In this document: positions 9,212-18,613 of the stretch, piece after piece
Layout: each line of letters begins with the position of its first letter
How positions within the stretch are numbered: position 1 is the stretch's first letter
Assembly: GCA_964419545.1 (NCBI GenBank)
Contig: CAYQQU010000008.1
Span: 66,183 to 130,182, forward strand
Direction: 5' to 3'
Length of the DNA: 64,000 nt
From: CAYQQU01 sp964419545
GTDB taxonomy: Bacteria; Bacteroidota; Bacteroidia; Chitinophagales; Saprospiraceae
The notes under the pieces: generated by a model
Database searches by the model: none
Seen by the model: only the letters and a program-made list of their open reading frames with translations
What the model was told of the DNA's origin: nothing
Translations under genes and position numbers: made by a program

Positions 9212-12103
9212 ATGAAAATCGGATGCATTGGATTGATTGCAGCAGCGCTGTGCTGCAGCCGGCCGGCCTCGGGGCAGGAGCCGCCCAACTTCCTCGTACT
9301 CATTGCCGATGATCTGGGGTGGCGCGACCTGGGTTGCTACGGCAACCCTTACATCGAGACGCCCCACCTGGATCGGCTGGCCGCCGAAGGCGTACAATTC
9401 GAAAATGCTTTTCTGACTACGCCCCAATGCAGTCCTTCCCGCATCAGCATGCTGACGGGCAGATATCCGCACGCTACCGGCGCCGAGGACTTGCACATTC
9501 CTTTGCCCGACAGCTTGCGGATCGTACCGCATTTTCTGCGCGAGCAAGGATACTTCAGCGGGTTGTTGAAAAAATCACACCTCGGGGAAAATGGTGACCG
9601 TCAGTTTGATTACCTTTCCCCTTCACTGGACGAATTTTCTGCATTTCTGGATCAGGCGGGCGATCGTCCTTTTTTTCTCTGGGTGGGATTCACCGACCCC
9701 CACCGGCCCTATGAATCAGGCATTCTTCCCAGGCCACAGCATCCTGACAGCGTGCGCGTCCCCGTTTATTTACTGGATGACGATAGCACCCGGCTCGACC
9801 TTGCCGATTATTACAATGAGGTGCGCCGGATGGATGGGCGCGTGGGCGCTTTTCTGAACACGTTGGAGGACCGCGGGCAGCTGGAAAATACGATCGTCCT
9901 GTTTCTAAGCGATAACGGTGCGCCTTTCCCGCGGGCCAAGGGAACGGTCTATGACGCCGGTATCAAAACACCGCTGTTGATTCGGGGCCCGGGATGGCCG
10001 GCCGGCGAGAAAAGAACCCAGCTCGTCAGCGCGGTCGATCTGGCGCCGACAATTCTGGAACTGGCGGGTGTTCGCAGGCCCGAAAACATGCAGGGCCGCA
10101 GCATGGTCCCGGCGCTTTCCGGCAAAACGCCGCCGTCCGCTTTCCGCGAGGCCGTCTACGCAGAGCGAAACTGGCACAATACCGACGAGCACATTCGCTG
10201 CGTGCGGTCGGCGGATTACAAATTGATCGAAAATGCTTACCTCGAACGGCCGTTGGGCATCGCTTCGGATATTGGAAACAGTTATGCCTGGCGGGCCTTG
10301 TTGCGCGCCAAAGCGGACGGCGTACTGGCCGGACCCCCGGCGCTGATCTTCCGGCAGCCGCGATCGCGTTACGAATTGTACGACCTGCGCCAAGATCCCG
10401 AGGAACTGAGAAACGTCGCCGACCACCCGGACTACGCGGAAGTAAAGGACAGCCTGCTGCGGCGGCTCGCAGCCTGGAAGAAAAATACCGGCGACTTTCC
10501 CCCCGATGAGCGCCGCCGCCCCGATAACGTGGACCGGGCCACGGGCAGGAAGTTCTGGCCGGTCAAGGCGCCCGATTTTCTGGACAACCCACCGTACGAT
10601 AAGCCGCCCAATGTCTTACTCATTCTCGCTGATGACCTGGGCTTCTCCGATCTTGGTTGTTACGGCGGGGAGATCGAAACACCCCACCTCGACGAGCTCG
10701 CCGCCGGCGGGGTGCGGTTCAGCCAGTTTTACAACAGCGCCAAGTGCAGCCCCAGCCGGGCCGCACTGATCACCGGCCACTATCCCCATGCGGCGGGAGT
10801 GGGCGATGTGACGGCTACGGTCAAGCGCGTACGCCGCCCGGGTGCTTATCAGGGCTACCTGAAGAAAGACAGCATCCTCACCCTGGCAGAGGTGTTGGGC
10901 AGCGCCGGCTACCGCACCTACCTGTCCGGCAAGTGGCATATGGGCGAAACCAAACCGCACTGGCCGCTAACCCGGGGTTTCGACCGCTATTTCGGGCTGA
11001 TCAGCGGGGCGAGCAGCTATTATGAACTCATCAAAGACCAGCCGCGCGACCGCATCATGGCGTTGGACAGCAGCCGCTGGGAGCCGCCGGCCGAAGGGCT
11101 TTACATGACCGACGCTCTTACCGATTCGGCCGTGGCGATGATCATCCGGCACCAGGCGGAGTTTCCCGACCGGCCTTTTTTTCAGTATCTCGCCTACACC
11201 GCGCCGCACTGGCCGCTGCATGCGCCGGACGACGCCATTGCCAAATACGAACACCACTACAATCAAGGCTGGGATGCTACGCGCCGGGCGCGGCTGGAAC
11301 GGATCAAAACCCTCGGCCTGCTGCCTCATCCTCCGGATCTGTCTGCGCGGGAACCGGAAGTGCCTCCCTGGACGGAAGCCGGCAACCGGTCCGATTGGGC
11401 GCGCCGCATGGCCGTGCACGCGGCTATGGTAGACCGCATGGACGCCGGTATCGGGCAGGTTGTGGCGACCCTGAAAGCAACGGGCCAATTCGACAATACG
11501 ATCATCATATTCTTGTCGGACAACGGCGCCAGCGCGGAGTCGCTCGAGGAGCGAGGCTTGCACGACCCCGGGACGCCCATCGGCCGGCGAGGGTCCTACG
11601 TCGGTATCCAGGCGCCCTGGGCGAACGTCTCCGACGCGCCTTTCCGGAAATACAAGCTGCATTTGTACGAAGGCGGGATCAGCACGCCGTTCATCCTGCA
11701 TTATCCCGGCAGCCGGGCGCCGCAAGGCAGCATCCGCCACCAGCCGGCGCATCTGATCGACGTCTTACCTACCGTGCTGGATATCGCCAACGTTCCGTAT
11801 CCGGATCGAAACGGCGGCGTGCCGGCCAAACCGCTGAGTGGCGTCAGCTTGCTTCCAGCCATGTTGGACGGGGCGAAGCACTTCAACCGGCCGCTCTTCT
11901 GGGAATTCAGCGGGCGGCGCGCCATGCGTGATGGCGATTGGAAGATCGTGCGGCCGCGAAAAGGAGAATGGGAATTGTACAATCTGCGCGAAGACCGGGC
12001 CGAACAAAATAATCTTGCAGCATCTCAACCCGAGCGCCTGGCCGCGATGGTTGCAGCCTGGGAAGCCTGGGCGAAAGAAGTGGGTGTTTTTGATGAAAAG
12101 TAA
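9212..12103 (+). CDS. Secreted bifunctional protein with two tandem sulfatase domains
   Basis: This 963-residue protein contains two complete type I sulfatase modules in one chain. The start at 9212 (MKIGCIGLIAAALCC...SGQ) gives a clean signal peptide; an upstream in-frame ATG at 9035 would overlap the divergent gene. Domain 1 begins with FLVLIADDLGWRDLGCYG and carries the formylglycine signature CSPSR with Cys73; its C-terminal part (YELYDLRQDPEE) resembles heparan N-sulfatases. Domain 2 begins near residue 463 with VLLILADDLGFSDLGCYG and carries CSPSR with Cys512; it is closer to the arylsulfatase A-like type and ends ELYNLREDRAEQNN. Both cysteines need conversion to formylglycine by a maturase not seen in this window. 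The expected role is desulfation of a sulfated glycan in periplasm or outside. Metal-binding DD pairs are present in both halves. Confidence 0.93.
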   Translation: MKIGCIGLIAAALCCSRPASGQEPPNFLVLIADDLGWRDLGCYGNPYIETPHLDRLAAEGVQFENAFLTTPQCSPSRISMLTGRYPHATGAEDLHIPLPDSLRIVPHFLREQGYFSGLLKKSHLGENGDRQFDYLSPSLDEFSAFLDQAGDRPFFLWVGFTDPHRPYESGILPRPQHPDSVRVPVYLLDDDSTRLDLADYYNEVRRMDGRVGAFLNTLEDRGQLENTIVLFLSDNGAPFPRAKGTVYDAGIKTPLLIRGPGWPAGEKRTQLVSAVDLAPTILELAGVRRPENMQGRSMVPALSGKTPPSAFREAVYAERNWHNTDEHIRCVRSADYKLIENAYLERPLGIASDIGNSYAWRALLRAKADGVLAGPPALIFRQPRSRYELYDLRQDPEELRNVADHPDYAEVKDSLLRRLAAWKKNTGDFPPDERRRPDNVDRATGRKFWPVKAPDFLDNPPYDKPPNVLLILADDLGFSDLGCYGGEIETPHLDELAAGGVRFSQFYNSAKCSPSRAALITGHYPHAAGVGDVTATVKRVRRPGAYQGYLKKDSILTLAEVLGSAGYRTYLSGKWHMGETKPHWPLTRGFDRYFGLISGASSYYELIKDQPRDRIMALDSSRWEPPAEGLYMTDALTDSAVAMIIRHQAEFPDRPFFQYLAYTAPHWPLHAPDDAIAKYEHHYNQGWDATRRARLERIKTLGLLPHPPDLSAREPEVPPWTEAGNRSDWARRMAVHAAMVDRMDAGIGQVVATLKATGQFDNTIIIFLSDNGASAESLEERGLHDPGTPIGRRGSYVGIQAPWANVSDAPFRKYKLHLYEGGISTPFILHYPGSRAPQGSIRHQPAHLIDVLPTVLDIANVPYPDRNGGVPAKPLSGVSLLPAMLDGAKHFNRPLFWEFSGRRAMRDGDWKIVRPRKGEWELYNLREDRAEQNNLAASQPERLAAMVAAWEAWAKEVGVFDEK

Positions 12104-12126
12104 GAGGTCATCTAAAAATCGCAACT

Positions 12127-13362
12127 ATGAAGATTTCCAAACGTCGTCGCTTTATCAGAGACCTGGCGCTCGGCGCCGGAGCGCTCTCCTGGTGGCCGGC
12201 CGTGGCGAGCGGCAAGGATCGACTGGCGGCCGTAGAACCCGGGTTTCGGGACCGATCTGGGGATGCGCTGGAAAGCATTAAAATTACGGATATCCGCTTT
12301 TATACCCTCGAGTTTCCGAAAGCTACGCCGCTCACCTGGAACGCCATCAAAAAGTCGGGTGGAAAAAAGCCCAGAGTGACATTCCTGGAGCTGCATACCG
12401 ATGCCGGCATCACCGGGGTTTGTATTCCCAAAGGTCCGAGAGGCACTGTCGAAAAGTTCGCCAAAAAGATCAAAGGGCTGAACCTGATGCACTACGAAAA
12501 GGTATGGGACCACATGTATCGCTACAACCGGAAGCCGGTTGCAAAAGGGGTAGAGATCCATGCTATCGGCTCGGTGGATCTGGCCGTATGGGATGTCATC
12601 GGGAAAGCGCTCAACCAACCGGTATACCGGCTCCTGGGCGCCTACCGGGAGGATATCCCGGTATACGCCGCCGGTGGTTACTACGCCGAGAACAAAGGAA
12701 TCAAAGAACTGGTAGCCGAGATGGAAAGCTACGCCGAAGAGGGCTACCAGATGGTAAAAATGAAAGTGGGGTACCTGGACGCGCGCAGTGACGCAGAGCG
12801 GGTGCGCGCCGTGGCCCGCGCCCTGGGCCGTGATGTGCGGATCATGGTGGATGCCAATAACGGCTATCGCTCTGCTTACGAGGCGATCCGTTTCGGGCGC
12901 ATGGTGGAAGACCTGGATCTGTACTGGTTCGAAGAGCCGGTTGCGCCTGACGATTGGCGGGGCAATGCCGAGGTGCGGGCCGAACTGGACATCCCGATTG
13001 TGGCGGGCGAAAACGAATACACCCGCTGGGGCGCCCGCGACCTGGTGGAGAACCACTGCTGCGACATCCTCAACCTGGACACCATCAAGGCGGGCGGCAT
13101 CACCGAATACCGGAAGATCGCGGCCCTGGCTTCGGCTTATCACCTGCCGGTGGCGCCGCACGGCTACGCCCACATGAACGTGCACGTGGTAGCCTCGTTG
13201 CCCAATGCCCTAGTCCTGGAAACCTATCCGAAAAAAGCCAGGGATTTTAACCCGGCGCTGCCGGCCTATCCGGTGCGCGACGGTATGATCAAAGCGCCGG
13301 AAGCACCCGGCCTGGGGATGGAAGTGGCCCCGGATCTAATAAAAAAATACCAAGTCGATTAA
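12127..13362 (+). CDS. Tat-exported galactonate-dehydratase-like enolase superfamily protein
   Basis: This is a 411-residue protein, the third superfamily member in the locus. The N-terminus KRRRFIRDLALGAGAL is a twin-arginine signal. The catalytic motifs are the most canonical of the three: K211-M-K213, Asp242 (MVDANNGY), Glu269 (WFEEPV), Glu295 (VAGENEYTRWG) and His345 (VAPHGYAH). The order and the EEPV/AGENEYTR phrases fit galactonate or related aldonate dehydratases producing 2-keto-3-deoxy acids. It starts 24 bp after the double sulfatase and is followed by GH2 and GH28 genes, forming a co-directional run. An extracytoplasmic dehydratase is unusual because these enzymes are normally cytosolic. 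Confidence 0.88.
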   Translation: MKISKRRRFIRDLALGAGALSWWPAVASGKDRLAAVEPGFRDRSGDALESIKITDIRFYTLEFPKATPLTWNAIKKSGGKKPRVTFLELHTDAGITGVCIPKGPRGTVEKFAKKIKGLNLMHYEKVWDHMYRYNRKPVAKGVEIHAIGSVDLAVWDVIGKALNQPVYRLLGAYREDIPVYAAGGYYAENKGIKELVAEMESYAEEGYQMVKMKVGYLDARSDAERVRAVARALGRDVRIMVDANNGYRSAYEAIRFGRMVEDLDLYWFEEPVAPDDWRGNAEVRAELDIPIVAGENEYTRWGARDLVENHCCDILNLDTIKAGGITEYRKIAALASAYHLPVAPHGYAHMNVHVVASLPNALVLETYPKKARDFNPALPAYPVRDGMIKAPEAPGLGMEVAPDLIKKYQVD

Positions 13363-13415
13363 TCTTTTTTATCCTGTAAGGGCGGAGCTCCGGTTGCTCG
13401 TCCTAACCAGAAAAA

Positions 13416-15275
13416 ATGCGCGTATTTTTCCTGTTTCTGGCCCTCGCGCCTCTGCTTTCTCTTCCCGGACAAACGCCCGCTCCACTCATTCAAAACGCTT
13501 ATCACCGGGAGGCGACTTCGCTGAACGGGCAGTGGCATTACCTCATCGATCCTTACGAAACGGGCTACCGCAACCACCGGCGCTGGGAGCCGTTCGATGA
13601 ATTCGAAAATAAAAAAGCCTCGGCGGCGCCCTACTGGGAAAACCGCAAGATGGAAAATCCTTCCGACCGCATCGAATATAACTTCGATCGCTCGCCGACG
13701 CTGGAGGCGCCTGGCGACTGGAACCATCAGGACGACAAGCTGCTGTATTACGAAGGCACGCTGTGGTACGAGCGCGATTTCGACTTTGCCCCCCGGCCCG
13801 GACAGCGCTATTTTATCTACTTCGGAGCGGTCAATTACCGGGCCGACGTCTACCTGAACGGTCAGAAGGCCGGTTTTCACGAAGGGCCTTATGACCCCTT
13901 TAATTTTGAAATTACAGCACTCCTCCGGTCGGGGAAGAACGAAATCGTCGTACGCGCCGACAACCGCCGCTCGGCCGACCGCGTGCCGGGGTTGACGACC
14001 GACTGGTGGAACTTCGGAGGCATTACCCGGGAAGTCAAGATTATCGAACTGCCCGCTACGTTCGTCCGTGATTACCACCTGCAGCTCGACCGCGACGAGC
14101 CGGAAAAAGTGAAAGGTTTCGTGCAGCTGGACGGCGACCAAAAGGAGCAGACCATCACCGTCGATATCCCCGAAGCCGGTATCAGTGAGACGTTTCGGAC
14201 CGACGCCGCCGGCCGGGCCGCCATTGAATTTTCGGCGGAAAACCTTAAGCGCTGGTATCCCGAGCGCCCCCGGTTGTACGACGTCACCGTCGCCGCCGAG
14301 ACGGATCAGACCCGGGACCGCATCGGCTTCCGCACCATCGAAACGCGCGGGCAGGACATCCTGCTCAACGGCAAAAAGTTATTCTTGCGGGGCATCTCCC
14401 TGCACGAGGAGAACCCGCTGCGCCGCGGCCGCGCCAACAGCCGCGAAGACGCCGCCATGCTGTTCGGCTGGGCCAAAGAACTGAACTGCAATATGGTGCG
14501 CCTGGCCCACTACCCCCATAATGAGCATATGCCGCGCCTGGCCGACGAGATCGGCTTGCTGCTCTGGGAAGAAGTACCCGTTTACTGGGGCATCAATTAC
14601 ACGAATCCGGAGACCTACGTACAGGCGGAAAACCAGCTGCGCGCCCTGATCACCCGCGACAAAAACCGGGCGGCCGTCATCGTATGGTCGGTCGCCAATG
14701 AGACGCCGCGCGAAGATCCCGACCGCCTTGCTTTCCTGAAAAAGATGGCCGCCGCCGCCCGCTCGCTCGACGACGACCGCTTCATCTCGGCCGCCCTCGA
14801 CCGCACCGAAGACAAGGCGGCCAACACAGTGACCGTCACTGATCCTTTTGCCGAGTTTTCGGATATGATCAGCGTCAATGAATACATCGGCTGGTACGGC
14901 AGCACGCCCGAGCAGTGCGCCAAGATGACCTGGGAGGTGGCCGCCCACAACAAGCCTTTCTTCATCAGTGAATTCGGCGCCGGCGCCCTGTACAATTACC
15001 ACGGCGCCCAAGACGACATCTGGACCGAAGAATTCCAGGCCTGGATGTACCGCGAGACCTTGGCCATGCTCCGCAAGATCCCCAACCTGCGCGGCATGAC
15101 CCCCTGGATACTGGTCGACTTCCGCTCGCCCCGTCGCAACCTCGCCGGCATACAGGACGGCTGGAACCGCAAAGGGCTCATCTCCAACCGCGGGTTCAAA
15201 AAGCAAGCGTTTTACGTATTACAGGCGTATTACGCGGAGATGGCGCGGCAATACGGTTATGAGATCGAGGATTGA
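13416..15275 (+). CDS. Secreted glycoside hydrolase family 2 (beta-glucuronidase/galactosidase-like)
   Basis: A 619-residue retaining beta-glycosidase. A signal peptide (MRVFFLFLALAPLLSLPGQ) is followed by the sugar-binding jelly-roll domain (LWYERDFDF, VYLNGQKAGFHEG, DPFNFEIT), an Ig-like sandwich and a TIM barrel beginning near LNGKKLFLRGISLHEENP. The acid/base is the NE pair N428-E429 (SVANETP) and the nucleophile is Glu519 in FISEFGAGA, as in GH2. The HEENP and LWEEVPVYWG phrases resemble beta-glucuronidases and their relatives more than long beta-galactosidases. Length is typical for the glucuronidase subtype. It lies between an acid-sugar dehydratase and a GH28 lipoprotein, which favours an exo-enzyme releasing uronic acid or galactose from oligosaccharides in the periplasm. 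Confidence 0.9.
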   Translation: MRVFFLFLALAPLLSLPGQTPAPLIQNAYHREATSLNGQWHYLIDPYETGYRNHRRWEPFDEFENKKASAAPYWENRKMENPSDRIEYNFDRSPTLEAPGDWNHQDDKLLYYEGTLWYERDFDFAPRPGQRYFIYFGAVNYRADVYLNGQKAGFHEGPYDPFNFEITALLRSGKNEIVVRADNRRSADRVPGLTTDWWNFGGITREVKIIELPATFVRDYHLQLDRDEPEKVKGFVQLDGDQKEQTITVDIPEAGISETFRTDAAGRAAIEFSAENLKRWYPERPRLYDVTVAAETDQTRDRIGFRTIETRGQDILLNGKKLFLRGISLHEENPLRRGRANSREDAAMLFGWAKELNCNMVRLAHYPHNEHMPRLADEIGLLLWEEVPVYWGINYTNPETYVQAENQLRALITRDKNRAAVIVWSVANETPREDPDRLAFLKKMAAAARSLDDDRFISAALDRTEDKAANTVTVTDPFAEFSDMISVNEYIGWYGSTPEQCAKMTWEVAAHNKPFFISEFGAGALYNYHGAQDDIWTEEFQAWMYRETLAMLRKIPNLRGMTPWILVDFRSPRRNLAGIQDGWNRKGLISNRGFKKQAFYVLQAYYAEMARQYGYEIED

Positions 15276-15349
15276 AGGCGACGCCTAATTATTATTGTAA
15301 GGGAAGCGCCCCGAACGGCTCGTCCTTGTACAAAAAATACCGGACCATC

Positions 15350-16849
15350 ATGCCCGACCACTGCTCCCGCAAGACGAACCTCCTATCAGGCAGCCTGTTG
15401 TGGATAGGCCTGCTGGCCGTCACTGCCTGTGGCGAAAGCCCGCCGCCGGCCGCCGGCTTTACTGCTGAAACCGCCCGGCAAATCGAGGCCGAAGCCTGGA
15501 ACATCCAACCCGCCGCCATTTTGGAGCGCGTGCAGCCGCCGGTCTTTCCCGATCGCGATTTCGACGTCCGCGACTACGGTGCGCAGAGCGACTTCGCCTT
15601 CGATAGCCGGCCCGCAATCACGGACGCTATTGCAGCAGCCAATGCGGCGGGAGGCGGCCGCGTGATTTTGCCGGCCGGGCGTTGGTTTTCCGACGGCCCC
15701 CTTCATCTGAAGAGCAAAGTCAACCTGCACCTGGCGGAAGGCGCCGTCCTGCAGTTCGGCGACGATGCTACCCGGTATACGCCATTGGTGAAAGTCCGCT
15801 GGGAGGGCACTGTCTGCTGGAATTGGTCGCCGCTCATCTACGCTTACCGCCAACAAAATATCGCGCTTACCGGTAAAGGAACCATTGACGGCAACGGCCG
15901 TACGTGGTCGATCGAATGGCGAAAGCAACAGAAACCGGACAAAAAGGTGCTGCGGCAGATGGGAAACGATCAGACGCCCGAAGACACCCGCGTATTTGGT
16001 CACGGCTTCCTCGACCGGGACGGCGACGGCCAGGACGACGGGCACGGCGACCGGCAAATCCATTACCTGCGGCCGACCCTGGTGGAATTTTACGAATGTG
16101 AAAACGTCCTTATCGCGGGCCTCACGCTAAAAAACAGCCCCTTCTGGACGGTGCATCCCGTTTTTTCCAAAAACGTCACCGTGCGCAGCCTGACCATCTA
16201 CGGCGGCTACCTCAATGACGACGGCATCGACCCGGATAGCTGCGAGGACGTCCTCATCGAGGATTGCTACGTAGAAACCGAGGACGACGCCGTCGCCATT
16301 AAAGCCGGGCGCGACCAGGACGCCTGGGAACGCCCCGGTTGCCGCAACATTCTGGTGCGCAACTGTCGTCTCAACTCGGGCGTCAACGCCTTCTGCGTCG
16401 GCTCCGAAATGTCGGGCGGGGTGGAGAACGTCTTCGTAGAGGACTGCCATATCCTCTACGGGCGTCACGGCCTCAACTTCAAATGCAACCTCGACCGCGG
16501 CGGGCAGGTGCAACGCATCTTTATGCGCAACATCACGATGGATTCGCTGCGCGATGCGATGTTCATCTTCCGGATGGACTACCACGGCTATCGCGGCAAC
16601 AATTATCCTACGAAATTCAACGACTTTTTCGCCGGCAATATCGAATGCGCTAAAGTCGCCGGCCTGCCCTTCAAGATCGTCGGGGTGGAAGCAGAACCCA
16701 TCACCCGCGTTTTTTTGCGCGACATCACCATCGCGGAAGCGGAAAAGCCCAGCCAACTCGAATACGCGGAGGATATCCTGGCGGAAGGCGTAAAGGTCAA
16801 TGGACGGGCGTGGTCGCCGAATGGGGATGGAATGATGGCCCCCGAATAG
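15350..16849 (+). CDS. GH28 (polygalacturonase-like) lipoprotein
   Basis: This is a 499-residue right-handed beta-helix hydrolase. I chose the ATG at 15350 because it gives a lipoprotein signal (LLWIGLLAVTACGES, lipobox cysteine); an alternative TTG overlaps the preceding stop. The body opens with FDVRDYGAQSDFAFDSRPAI, the hallmark of pectinase-type helices. GH28 catalytic positions are visible: NDDG at 289-292, the acidic TEDDA at 310-314 (D312, D313) and a His at 373 in GRHGLNF, replacing the common GHG. The family cleaves alpha-linked galacturonate and related sugars by inversion. The NTD to NDD and GHG to RHG changes suggest a substrate other than plain polygalacturonate. The gene is co-directional with GH2, 74 bp downstream. 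Confidence 0.88.
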   Translation: MPDHCSRKTNLLSGSLLWIGLLAVTACGESPPPAAGFTAETARQIEAEAWNIQPAAILERVQPPVFPDRDFDVRDYGAQSDFAFDSRPAITDAIAAANAAGGGRVILPAGRWFSDGPLHLKSKVNLHLAEGAVLQFGDDATRYTPLVKVRWEGTVCWNWSPLIYAYRQQNIALTGKGTIDGNGRTWSIEWRKQQKPDKKVLRQMGNDQTPEDTRVFGHGFLDRDGDGQDDGHGDRQIHYLRPTLVEFYECENVLIAGLTLKNSPFWTVHPVFSKNVTVRSLTIYGGYLNDDGIDPDSCEDVLIEDCYVETEDDAVAIKAGRDQDAWERPGCRNILVRNCRLNSGVNAFCVGSEMSGGVENVFVEDCHILYGRHGLNFKCNLDRGGQVQRIFMRNITMDSLRDAMFIFRMDYHGYRGNNYPTKFNDFFAGNIECAKVAGLPFKIVGVEAEPITRVFLRDITIAEAEKPSQLEYAEDILAEGVKVNGRAWSPNGDGMMAPE

Positions 16850-16893
16850 CCTGCTCGCAATAACCGTTAAAATGCGCACCAAACAAACAAACC

Positions 16894-17997
16894 ATGAAAT
16901 ATTCAATTGCTGGATTATGGATCCTGATCGCTGTCTTCCCGGCCATGGGCCAGTCGTTTCTCGATTACGAGCTGCGGTTGGAGCCGGTCTGGTCGCGGGT
17001 GGCGGATGCTTTGGGCGAGCCGGGGTCGGTAGAGTCCGCGGAATTTAGTCCGGACGGCAAATTTATCGTCAGCGGCGCCAAATACGATAATGCCGTGGTG
17101 ATGTGGCGCACTTCCGACGGAGCGGAATTGTGGCGGCGGTATACGACACAGGAAATTGAAAGGGTAGGTTGGTCGGCCGACAACCAGTACGTCGCCGCCG
17201 CCAGCGAAGATTTTTTAGTGACCGTGTACGACGCGGCTACCGGCGAAAACTTAAGGGAGATCAAACACAATCAAGGAATCGATGGGCTGATTTGGTCTAA
17301 TACAGGGTTGCTGCTGGTTTCCGGAGAAGAAAAAACGAAAGAGGAAGCGGGCCGGGAAGTCGGTTTGGTACGCGTTTTTCAGATGCCGGAGGGGAAAGAA
17401 ATCGCGGCCATCAACTACGGCTCCACCTGTAATGAGCTTTTTTTTACTCAGGATGATCAATATCTGTTGGCTGCCGGCCACGCCGGCGTGAAAGTCTACG
17501 AAACGAAAAACTGGACCCTGGTGCAGGCATTGCAAACCGACTCGCCCGGTATCTTTACTTCGGCCGTGTTTTCTCCGGACGGTAAATATATTGCCGCAGC
17601 GAGCAACAGCCCGGTCAGGGGGACCATCATCATCTGGGAATGGAAAGAAGGAAAGCGCAAAAGGACCTTTGCGCACTTCGGCCGCAAGATCGAATCGGTG
17701 ACCTGGCACCCCAACGGAGAGTATATCCTGTTCGCCGGCCACGATCCTTACATCTATACCTATCGCGTAGCCGATATTTTTGCGTACAAAAACGACCGCA
17801 TCCGCATCGCCAGCAAAGTCTGGGCGGGCGACCACGCGGAGTACATCGACTTCAACGCCGACGGCAGCTTCCTGGTCAGCGCCCACCAGAACGGCCTGAT
17901 CAAGCTGTGGGTGTGGATGGGCGAAGAGCCTGACCTCAACGCCCGCCGGCACGAAGAGGTGAAACGCATTCAACGGGAAGGGACTTCGGGGGAATAG
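16894..17997 (+). CDS. Secreted WD40/beta-propeller protein
   Basis: A 367-residue protein with a signal peptide (MKYSIAGLWILIAVFPAMGQ) and about seven WD40-like blades. Repeating elements are ESAEFSPDGKFIVSGA, RVGWSADNQYVAAASEDF, SAVFSPDGKYIAAASN, SVTWHPNGEYILFAGHD and YIDFNADGSFLVSAHQNGLIKLWVW. No catalytic residues can be named; such propellers usually bind proteins or ligands. The charged tail (NARRHEEVKRIQ) follows the last blade. It is directly followed by a decayed partial copy of its own first blades, so the gene was duplicated here. Its link to the glycan locus is positional only. Confidence 0.85.
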   Translation: MKYSIAGLWILIAVFPAMGQSFLDYELRLEPVWSRVADALGEPGSVESAEFSPDGKFIVSGAKYDNAVVMWRTSDGAELWRRYTTQEIERVGWSADNQYVAAASEDFLVTVYDAATGENLREIKHNQGIDGLIWSNTGLLLVSGEEKTKEEAGREVGLVRVFQMPEGKEIAAINYGSTCNELFFTQDDQYLLAAGHAGVKVYETKNWTLVQALQTDSPGIFTSAVFSPDGKYIAAASNSPVRGTIIIWEWKEGKRKRTFAHFGRKIESVTWHPNGEYILFAGHDPYIYTYRVADIFAYKNDRIRIASKVWAGDHAEYIDFNADGSFLVSAHQNGLIKLWVWMGEEPDLNARRHEEVKRIQREGTSGE

Positions 17998-18036
17998 CCG
18001 TGTTGCGCGACAAGTCTGATTTTTTTTGTTCAGTAA

Positions 18037-18540
18037 GCAGTGGCTTTTTCTCCTGACGGTCGCTATTGCATTACCGCCGCTAAATTCGGTTATGACCTCA
18101 TCGTCTGGTGGGTAGCCGGCGGAACGGTGGGCTGGGAAAACCGGGCGCCGAGCGAAGTTGAGTGCGTTGCCTATGCGCCCGACGGCGCTTGGATCGCGGC
18201 GGGCAATGAAGATTTTAAAGTCGATATCTAGGATGCCCGTTCGGGAAAAAGGCTGCGCTCCCTGGCCCACGACCACGCGCTGGACGGCCTCGCTGTCTCG
18301 CACGACGGCCGGCGCCTGGCCGCCGGTTCCGAAGGGGGCGATCTTTACCTGTGGGATACGGAGACCTGGTAACTCCGCGGCAAGGTCAATACCGGACAAA
18401 CCAACAATTCCGTAGACTTCTCGACTCATGAGCGAAGTCGGTTGGTTAATTTATACCTTTTTGAGACCCGAGCGGAAGTTTCTGGTAAATTTACCAAAAG
18501 CGTACTGAATAACCGGGATTTGAAGGAGGGGGGAGGTTAA
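18037..18540 (+). pseudogene. Decayed partial copy of the upstream WD40 gene
   Basis: The reading frame begins right after an in-frame TAA (18034-18036) with no ATG and encodes VAFSPDGRYCITAAKF, then VAYAPDGAWIAAGNEDF. It hits TAG at 18229-18231, resumes as DARSGKRLRSLAHDHALDG and LAVSHDGRRLAAGSEGG, hits TAA at 18370-18372, and ends at TAA 18538-18540. Blade order and wording align with the first blades of the intact gene at 16894 (AEFSPDGKFIVSGAKY, GWSADNQYVAAASEDF, DAATGENLREIKHNQGIDG). It is therefore a truncated paralogue carrying two premature stops rather than a functional gene. The rest of the propeller is missing. Confidence 0.85.
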
Positions 18541-18597
18541 CCCGGGTTAAGCTGTTCCCGCGCTAAGAAATGCTTACTGCCAAACCGAGAATCGCTG
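18537..18597 (+). repeat. Dispersed intergenic repeat, copy 1
   Basis: A palindrome TTAACCCGGGTTAA (18537-18550) is followed 28 nt later by GCCAAACCGAGAATCGCTG (18579-18597). The same two-part arrangement occurs at 50089-50142, with 21 nt between the parts, and the second part occurs again, shortened, at 49076-49089. All three copies lie just upstream of a coding start (18614, 50190, 49116). The palindrome also contains the last stop codon of the WD40 remnant. Confidence 0.6.
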
Positions 18598-18613
18598 ACT
18601 AATTTTAGATCCT

